In this document: positions 13,583 through 17,903 of the stretch, in pieces | How the letters are laid out: each line of letters begins with the position of its first letter | Position numbering within the stretch: the stretch's first letter is position 1 | Source of the DNA: UBA7236 sp964638865 | GTDB taxonomy: Bacteria > Bacteroidota > Bacteroidia > Chitinophagales > BACL12 | Assembly: GCA_964638865.1 (NCBI GenBank) | Contig: CAZXBG010000087.1 | Coordinates: 1 to 17,903, forward strand | Length of the DNA stretch: 17,903 bases | Reading direction: 5' to 3' | The notes under the pieces: generated by a model | Databases searched by the model: none | Told to the model about the DNA's origin: nothing | Seen by the model: only the letters and a program-made list of their open reading frames with translations | Translations under genes and position numbers: made by a program

Positions 13583-14923
13583 TTAATAATTAAATGTTTT
13601 CAGTGCTTTCGATTTTATTGCCGTAAATGCGACAACCAATAAAGTAACGCTGCCACCAAAAATAACACTGGGAACTAATCCCAGAAGTTTTGCTGCCACT
13701 CCACTTTCAAATGCACCTAATTCGTTGCTGCTGCCAATAAACATGGTATTAACTGCACTTACCCTTCCGCGCATGGAATCCGGTGTGAGAATCTGAATAA
13801 TATTTCCTCTTATTATTACACTTATACTATCAAATGCTCCATTGAGAAATAATAAAAAAAGCGATAAATAAAAACTGGTGGAAATTCCAAATAAAATAAT
13901 GGTGATTCCAAATCCGCCAACGGCATATAATAAAGTGATGCCTACTTTGCCGGGCATTTTATTAAGTGTGATATAGGTCATGGTAACAACGGCACCTAGT
14001 GATGGCATTGCGCGTAAAATTCCCAATCCCTGCGGCCCACAATCTAAAATGGTATCAGCAAAAACCGGTAACATGGCAACAGCTCCGCCAAATAAAACAG
14101 AAAACATATCAAGGCTTAATGCACTTAAAATAATTTTATTCTGAAAAACAAAACGCACCCCTTCTTTTAATCTTCCATAGATCGGTTCTGTATTATTTTT
14201 TTGAACGATAGGTTTCGGTTTAATAAAACTCATCATAATTGTTCCTAAAATAATGCAAACTAAAATTGTGCACATGGAGAAAGTCATTCCAAATCCTGCA
14301 TAAATAAATCCCCCCAAAGCAGGCCCAATAATTGCACTCATTTGCCAGACTGTGGAACTCATGGTTGATGCTTTAATCAGCATTACATCTTTTATTTTTT
14401 TAGATTCTCCGTCTCTTAATTCTTCTTCATCAATATTGTCGAGAATATTTGGATCTACTATATTTTTTTGTGAGTCTTTAGAAATGTTACTTCCTGTTCC
14501 GGGATGAACAATCTGAGCAATAAAAGCATTTGCCGTAGGGCCATAAAAACCGCGTGCAAGTCCGGTTGTAAAAATGCATAGATACATGAGATTAACTGTA
14601 ACCGTATCGCTATTGAGCTCCCGCATGTATTGCGAGGTGAAAATGGTTAATGCCAATGAAGAAAGAAACATCCCGATCATTGCCGCGATCATAATGTTGC
14701 GTTTATTGCCTATATCGGCAAGATGACCTGCATAAAGCGCAATGCTGATGGCGGGAACTGCTTCCGCGAGACCTATTAAACCCAGTGACAGTGGATCTTT
14801 TGTGATATTGTAAATTTCCCAACCGGCAACCACGTATTGGATCAAAAATCCAAAAGTGATAAATACCCGCATACTGAGGAAGTAGCGGAATTCTTTGTTC
14901 TGAATTGGAGATGCCGTGGTCAA
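13583..14923 (-). CDS. MFS exporter, EntS/MFS_3-like
   Basis: The 446-aa protein has about 11-12 hydrophobic helices and a motif A-like loop GHLADIGNKRNIM (66-78), as in the MFS_3 (enterobactin exporter-like) group. The SAIIGPALGGFIYAG stretch (196-210) is the conserved helix-5 region. A hydrophilic, charged insertion of about 36 residues (143-178, with DEEELRDGESKK) sits before it and is longer than usual. The only start that keeps helix 1 is TTG at 14921-14923; the first ATG is Met18, inside the first conserved block, and a stop lies three codons upstream of the TTG. A -7 box upstream supports this start. The substrate is unknown. It converges on the hydroxylase gene with only 17 bp between stops. 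Confidence 0.88.
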   Translation of the reverse strand: MTTASPIQNKEFRYFLSMRVFITFGFLIQYVVAGWEIYNITKDPLSLGLIGLAEAVPAISIALYAGHLADIGNKRNIMIAAMIGMFLSSLALTIFTSQYMRELNSDTVTVNLMYLCIFTTGLARGFYGPTANAFIAQIVHPGTGSNISKDSQKNIVDPNILDNIDEEELRDGESKKIKDVMLIKASTMSSTVWQMSAIIGPALGGFIYAGFGMTFSMCTILVCIILGTIMMSFIKPKPIVQKNNTEPIYGRLKEGVRFVFQNKIILSALSLDMFSVLFGGAVAMLPVFADTILDCGPQGLGILRAMPSLGAVVTMTYITLNKMPGKVGITLLYAVGGFGITIILFGISTSFYLSLFLLFLNGAFDSISVIIRGNIIQILTPDSMRGRVSAVNTMFIGSSNELGAFESGVAAKLLGLVPSVIFGGSVTLLVVAFTAIKSKALKTFNY

Positions 14924-14950
14924 ATATTTTTAGATTTTTTGGTGTTTTTG

Positions 14951-14958
14951 CAAACGTA
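14951..14958 (-). promoter_or_regulatory. -7 box for the MFS gene
   Basis: The minus strand reads TACGTTTGC, an exact TAnnTTTG match. Transcription would begin about 20 bases before the TTG start, which supports that start over an internal ATG. Confidence 0.5.
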
Positions 14959-15063
14959 AAGGTAAACGCCAAATAATTCATTAGAAAATAATTCCTTGAG
15001 ATTGAACCTGGTTAAAACACGATCTGCAAGTGATTCCATTGTGCCAAAGTGATGCTTCTTTTG

Positions 15064-15071
15064 TAATTTTG
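15064..15071 (+). promoter_or_regulatory. -7 box for the cytochrome gene
   Basis: TAATTTTG is an exact TAnnTTTG match, placing the transcription start about 22 bases before the ATG at 15098. A TTG-containing stretch around 15039 could be a weak -33 element. Confidence 0.5.
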
Positions 15072-15097
15072 TTTCCGGAAAACCAAAAACCACTGAC

Positions 15098-15550
15098 ATG
15101 GACCCGAAAAAATTACAATCGGTGCAAAATCTTGCGGTAACTACACTCCTTATATTATTAATTTTTTCAGCAGGATTTATGTGGGGTGAATTTAAAAAGG
15201 TAAGTAAATTGGATCAGGATGATTCTTCCGCAAATGCCATTTTGGCAAATATTGAACCCGTATACAAAACAGGAAGCACCGATGCAGGCAAAAAACTTTA
15301 TCAAGCGAAATGCCAGCGCTGTCATCTAGTTGACAGGAAAATGACCGGTCCTGCTTTAATGAATGTAAAAGACCGTTGGAGTGACTCCACGCATTTATAT
15401 TCCTGGATAAAAAACTCTCAATCCTTTTTGTCAACAGGAGATAAATATGCAAATGATCTTTTCAGACAATACAACAGCATTATGCCGGCATTTCCGGAAT
15501 TAACGGAGGAGGAGATAAGAGAGATATTGTATTATGTTGATCCGGAATAA
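15098..15550 (+). CDS. Membrane-anchored c-type cytochrome (class I, mono-haem)
   Basis: The 150-aa protein has one N-terminal membrane helix (about 11-29), a spacer, and a cytochrome c domain from about 58. The haem-binding motif is CQRCH (Cys72, Cys75, His76). The likely axial Met is Met129 in IMPAFPELTEEEI, followed by the closing helix ILYYVD. The helix is probably an uncleaved anchor with the haem domain in the periplasm, where it would carry electrons in respiration. The ATG has a -7 box upstream. It is divergent from the MFS gene and stands alone; no oxidase genes are nearby, so its partner is not shown by context. Confidence 0.92.
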   Translation: MDPKKLQSVQNLAVTTLLILLIFSAGFMWGEFKKVSKLDQDDSSANAILANIEPVYKTGSTDAGKKLYQAKCQRCHLVDRKMTGPALMNVKDRWSDSTHLYSWIKNSQSFLSTGDKYANDLFRQYNSIMPAFPELTEEEIREILYYVDPE

Positions 15551-15565
15551 ATTAAATAGTTAAGA

Positions 15566-16192
15566 TCATTTTTTCTTCAGCATATTAAACATATCCAGTT
15601 GTGATAGCGCTGTGGGTTTATAAACAAGTTGATCTCCATCCTGAGTGCGCTCATAAATGGGAATATCTAAATAATTTGCAAAAAACTGTGCCTGAATTAA
15701 ATTTTCGTCGCGTTCTATAGTTACATATACAATGTGATCGTTCTCTCCTTTTGTGATGAGAAATAACTGATAATAAAAGTAAATATCGGCATCAAAAAAG
15801 ATACTGGGACCTCGCTTCCTAAAACCGCTATGTGTGCGCCACCAATTTTTATAGGAGGTATCTTTTTTAAGGAGAAAATAATCGGGAGTTTCCAAGGGTT
15901 TCCATTTACCAAATCGGCATATTCCATGACTATAATATTTTCGATATTTTCTTTCGTAAAAATCAATTTCATTACCTGTTTCAAAATATCCTGAAATATA
16001 TAAAATGTTACTACTGAAGCCGATACTTAATAGTGCCAAAAAACTATTTTGTATAAAAAGGTAATTAAATAAAGAAAAGGGAATAAATACCCAAAGGAAA
16101 ATTAATAAAAGCGTAAACATAATTGCAGGAAAAACGCCTTGGGTTAAAGAATAATCAAACTTAAAGGGATCCTTATTATTGTAATTTTTCAT
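15566..16192 (-). CDS. Membrane protein of unknown function, two TM helices
   Basis: The 208-aa protein has two hydrophobic helices (about 20-40 and 46-68) and a cytoplasmic-looking, aromatic-rich domain with many Tyr and Trp residues (for example NWWRTHSGFRKRG and DADIYFYYQLF). No signal peptide or known motif is recognised. Its ATG lies inside the end of the MazG-like gene (17-bp overlap), so it is probably translated from the same mRNA. It is the last gene of the minus-strand cluster and converges with the cytochrome gene (15-bp gap). No clear hairpin terminator lies between them. Confidence 0.75.
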   Translation of the reverse strand: MKNYNNKDPFKFDYSLTQGVFPAIMFTLLLIFLWVFIPFSLFNYLFIQNSFLALLSIGFSSNILYISGYFETGNEIDFYERKYRKYYSHGICRFGKWKPLETPDYFLLKKDTSYKNWWRTHSGFRKRGPSIFFDADIYFYYQLFLITKGENDHIVYVTIERDENLIQAQFFANYLDIPIYERTQDGDQLVYKPTALSQLDMFNMLKKK

Positions 16193-16502
16193 TATTCCTA
16201 TGTCGGTCGATGTCTCTGTTTGTTTTCTTTTCCAAGTTTTTTTGTAAAGCGTCTGTCAGGTTTACTCCTGTTTGATTTGCAATGCAGATAAGCACAAAAA
16301 GAACATCGGCAAGTTCATCGCCAAGATCTTTATCGGTATCTGAATGCTTAAAGGATTGTTCTCCGTATTTACGTGCAATTATTCGCGCTACTTCTCCCAC
16401 TTCTTCGGTGAGCATTGCCATATTCGTGAGTTCATTAAAATATCTTACACCCGTGGTAGTTATCCAGGCATCGACGGTTTGTTGGGCTTGTTCAATTGTC
16501 AT
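16176..16502 (-). CDS. MazG-like nucleotide pyrophosphohydrolase
   Basis: The 108-aa length is typical of single-domain all-alpha NTP pyrophosphohydrolases. The metal-binding motifs are EEVGE (33-37) and DELADVLF (62-69, with Glu63 and Asp66), giving the EExxE...ExxD signature. These enzymes hydrolyse nucleoside triphosphates, often non-canonical ones, to the monophosphate and pyrophosphate in the cytoplasm. The gene sits 5 bp after the upstream membrane-protein gene and overlaps the next by 17 bp, so it is in one operon. The tail from about residue 93 (KTNRDIDRHRNNEK) is charged and usual. The preferred substrate cannot be told. Confidence 0.92.
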   Translation of the reverse strand: MTIEQAQQTVDAWITTTGVRYFNELTNMAMLTEEVGEVARIIARKYGEQSFKHSDTDKDLGDELADVLFVLICIANQTGVNLTDALQKNLEKKTNRDIDRHRNNEKLQ

Positions 16503-16507
16503 AATAA

Positions 16508-17134
16508 TTATTTAATTATTTCCGGTTGTGTTTTCAGCGTATCCATTGCTCTGATACTTTCATCGTACCTGTGAAAATCGTTCACGATCAAACTATCGTC
16601 GGGGTTTTCATAGGCCTTCACTATTTTTTCGGTATACACTTTATCCTTTTTATAGGTGCCGAATAAACTGTAAATTCCATAATTACCCGCAACTAACAAT
16701 GCTACTGCAATAAAAATAGATAATAAAGAACGGAAAAACAAGGGTTGAATTAATTGTTGAAAGGTTTCTTTATCTTCTAATTTTAATTTTTTATAATATA
16801 AAAACAAAAACAGCATCAAACCAATACCGGACGAAATACTTACCGTTAATAATTCTTTATCCATTTGAATTAATAACGTGCGGCACATTACTGCAATAAC
16901 TGTGATGGAAACCGACCACAATCCGAAAAGATACATTAATCGCATAATGCGGCCTACTCTTAATTTATCCAAAAAAACCAGAATTCCGGAAGCGAGATAA
17001 TAAAAAGAAAGCGATGCGAAAAATATCATACTTATTCTTTCCCCATAATTCTGCATATTAGGTTTTAGGAATAGAAATAATATCGTCAGCACGATTAGGA
17101 TGTATTCGAAATATTTTGAGAAGAATTTTTTCAT
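16508..17134 (-). CDS. Multi-pass membrane protein of unknown function
   Basis: The 208-aa protein has about five hydrophobic helices (about 9-25, 33-55, 66-90, 97-114 and 132-156). A charged C-terminal tail rich in Lys and Asp follows (KKDKVYTEKIVKAYENPDDS). It starts with MKKFFSKYFEYILIV, a plain first helix without a cleavage site. No family is recognised. Its place between dtd and the MazG-like gene, 5 bp before the latter, indicates co-transcription. It is 39 bp from dtd, and that gap contains a decayed CGCAAAG-type repeat. Confidence 0.75.
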   Translation of the reverse strand: MKKFFSKYFEYILIVLTILFLFLKPNMQNYGERISMIFFASLSFYYLASGILVFLDKLRVGRIMRLMYLFGLWSVSITVIAVMCRTLLIQMDKELLTVSISSGIGLMLFLFLYYKKLKLEDKETFQQLIQPLFFRSLLSIFIAVALLVAGNYGIYSLFGTYKKDKVYTEKIVKAYENPDDSLIVNDFHRYDESIRAMDTLKTQPEIIK

Positions 17135-17138
17135 TTTT

Positions 17139-17158
17139 GCCGCTAAGTCGCGAAAGTT
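17139..17158. repeat. Degenerate CGCAAAG-type repeat between dtd and the membrane gene
   Basis: CGCTAAGTCGCGAAAG (17141-17156) matches the CGCAAAG...TCGCAAAG arm of the elements upstream of dtd with two substitutions. It lies in the leader of the 16508-17134 gene, inside the operon. Likely a worn copy of the same repeat family. Confidence 0.5.
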
Positions 17159-17173
17159 TCGTGTTTGGTAAAT

Positions 17174-17626
17174 TTATTCTTTATTTTTTGTGTCAATAAT
17201 AATTGTTACCGGGCCATCATTAATCAAAGAAATCTGCATATCTGCTCCAAAAACCCCTGTTTGTACGGTATTTGGAGTTAATTGTTGAACTGCACCTATA
17301 AAATTTTCATACAAAGGTATAGCAATATCCGGTTTTGCACTGCGAATAAATGAAGGGCGATTGCCTTTTTTGGTGGAAGCGAATAAAGTAAATTGACTAA
17401 CGATCATTATTTCCCCATGTACATCTGTCACACTTTTGTTCATGAGGTCGTTTTCATCGGCAAAAATGCGGAGCAAGGCTATTTTTTGGGAAAGCCAACT
17501 GATGTCTTCTTGTGTATCCGTTTCTTCTATTCCCAAAAGAATTAATAATCCGTGCTGAATAGCCGAAAACGTTTTTTCGTCTATTGTAACTGTTGCTTTT
17601 TTTACTCTTTGTATTACGGCTCTCAT
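17174..17626 (-). CDS. dtd: D-aminoacyl-tRNA deacylase
   Basis: The 150-aa protein matches DTD in length and motifs: MRAVIQRV at the start, SQFTLFAS (77-84) and NDGPVT (136-141) with the Gly-Pro cross-subunit motif and Thr141. This homodimeric enzyme removes D-amino acids (and Gly from tRNA-Ala) wrongly attached to tRNA, a proofreading role in the cytoplasm. The ATG is preceded by a -7 box 15 bp upstream, so the leader is very short. It is first in the minus-strand cluster. No oddity in the protein itself. Confidence 0.96.
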   Translation of the reverse strand: MRAVIQRVKKATVTIDEKTFSAIQHGLLILLGIEETDTQEDISWLSQKIALLRIFADENDLMNKSVTDVHGEIMIVSQFTLFASTKKGNRPSFIRSAKPDIAIPLYENFIGAVQQLTPNTVQTGVFGADMQISLINDGPVTIIIDTKNKE

Positions 17627-17640
17627 TTTATATTTTCTCC

Positions 17641-17648
17641 CAAAGTTA
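17641..17648 (-). promoter_or_regulatory. -7 box for dtd and the genes after it
   Basis: The minus strand reads TAACTTTGG, an exact TAnnTTTG match, with transcription starting about 10 bases before the ATG at 17626. The box overlaps the edge of the first hairpin repeat, so the repeat lies immediately upstream of the promoter. Confidence 0.55.
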
Positions 17649-17753
17649 TTTTTAAATTACAGAATACATTTTATTTTTCTTTGCGCCTTTGCGAGACATT
17701 TTTTTTCACGCAAAGGCGCAAAGTCGCAAAGATGCGGTATGTGTTTAAAATGC
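17645..17753. repeat. Hairpin-forming intergenic repeat, copy 1
   Basis: About 109 bp that recur at 17783-17903. The core is a perfect 15-bp inverted repeat, CTTTGCGCCTTTGCG (17679-17693) and CGCAAAGGCGCAAAG (17709-17723), with a T-rich 15-base loop, then TCGCAAAGATGCGG and GTTTAAAATGC. Words of this CGCAAAG kind are common in Bacteroidota intergenic DNA from memory. It encodes nothing. Confidence 0.9.
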
Positions 17754-17782
17754 GTATTCCATTTTATATTTAATCACGTAAC

Positions 17783-17903
17783 GTTATTTTTATATTACAA
17801 ATTACATTTTATTTTTCTTTGCGCCTTTGCGTCTTTGCGAGACACTATTTTTTTTTCACGCAAAGGCGCAAAGTCGCAAAGATGCGGTATGTGTTTAAAA
17901 TGC
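17783..17903. repeat. Hairpin-forming intergenic repeat, copy 2 (cut by window end)
   Basis: Same element as copy 1, with identical 15-bp arms (17817-17831 and 17859-17873) and an identical right side through GTTTAAAATGC. It has an extra 8-bp word TCTTTGCG (17832-17839) and a slightly longer loop. It reaches the right edge, so more may follow. The two copies are separated by 29 bp and lie head to tail. Confidence 0.9.

Overview
The window looks like a chromosome segment of an AT-rich member of the Bacteroidota (Flavobacteriia/Chitinophagia-like). Four things point there: a C-terminal type IX secretion (T9SS) sorting domain, a LytS-type kinase with a LytTR regulator, a lipoprotein signal ending in Cys-Lys-Lys-Glu-Glu, and repeated TAnnTTTG -7 boxes a few bases upstream of starts that lack Shine-Dalgarno sequences. 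No rRNA, tRNA or CRISPR array was seen.

Left part (1-3154, minus strand): korA-korB, encoding a 2-oxoacid (probably 2-oxoglutarate):ferredoxin oxidoreductase. The korB stop codon lies inside the last, partial copy of a 42-bp tandem array that runs off the left edge.

Middle (3155-9703): a gene-poor, decaying accessory region, all recognisable genes on the minus strand. It holds an orphan 5'-eroded nucleotidyltransferase, a secreted protein built of phage-tail-fibre-like modules (apparently split by a stop plus a frameshift), and a T9SS-exported protein with seven propeller-like repeats and MopE-like metal-binding repeats that is interrupted by two in-frame stops. Upstream of that lie fragments of a second paralogue. 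At the edge of the region is a small 69-aa protein that I suspect was once the neighbour of the nucleotidyltransferase. The T9SS gene and the tail-like gene overlap by 4 bp, so they were probably one coupled unit making two surface or secreted proteins.

Right-centre (9801-15550): a LytTR regulator/LytS-type kinase pair with a 4-bp overlap, diverging from a conserved-type lipoprotein that ends in a clear intrinsic terminator. Then come a fatty-acid-hydroxylase/sterol-desaturase-family membrane enzyme with an odd GC-rich tail, a convergent MFS exporter with a TTG start, and a membrane-anchored c-type cytochrome.

Right end (15566-17903): a minus-strand cluster read in the order dtd (D-aminoacyl-tRNA deacylase), a multi-pass membrane protein, a MazG-like pyrophosphohydrolase and a two-TM membrane protein. 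Upstream of dtd are two copies of a roughly 110-120 bp hairpin-forming intergenic repeat built on CGCAAAG words. A decayed piece of the same kind lies inside the operon.

The most unusual content is the surface-protein/tail-fibre-like module with its fragments (4583-9381), followed by the two repeat families at the window edges.
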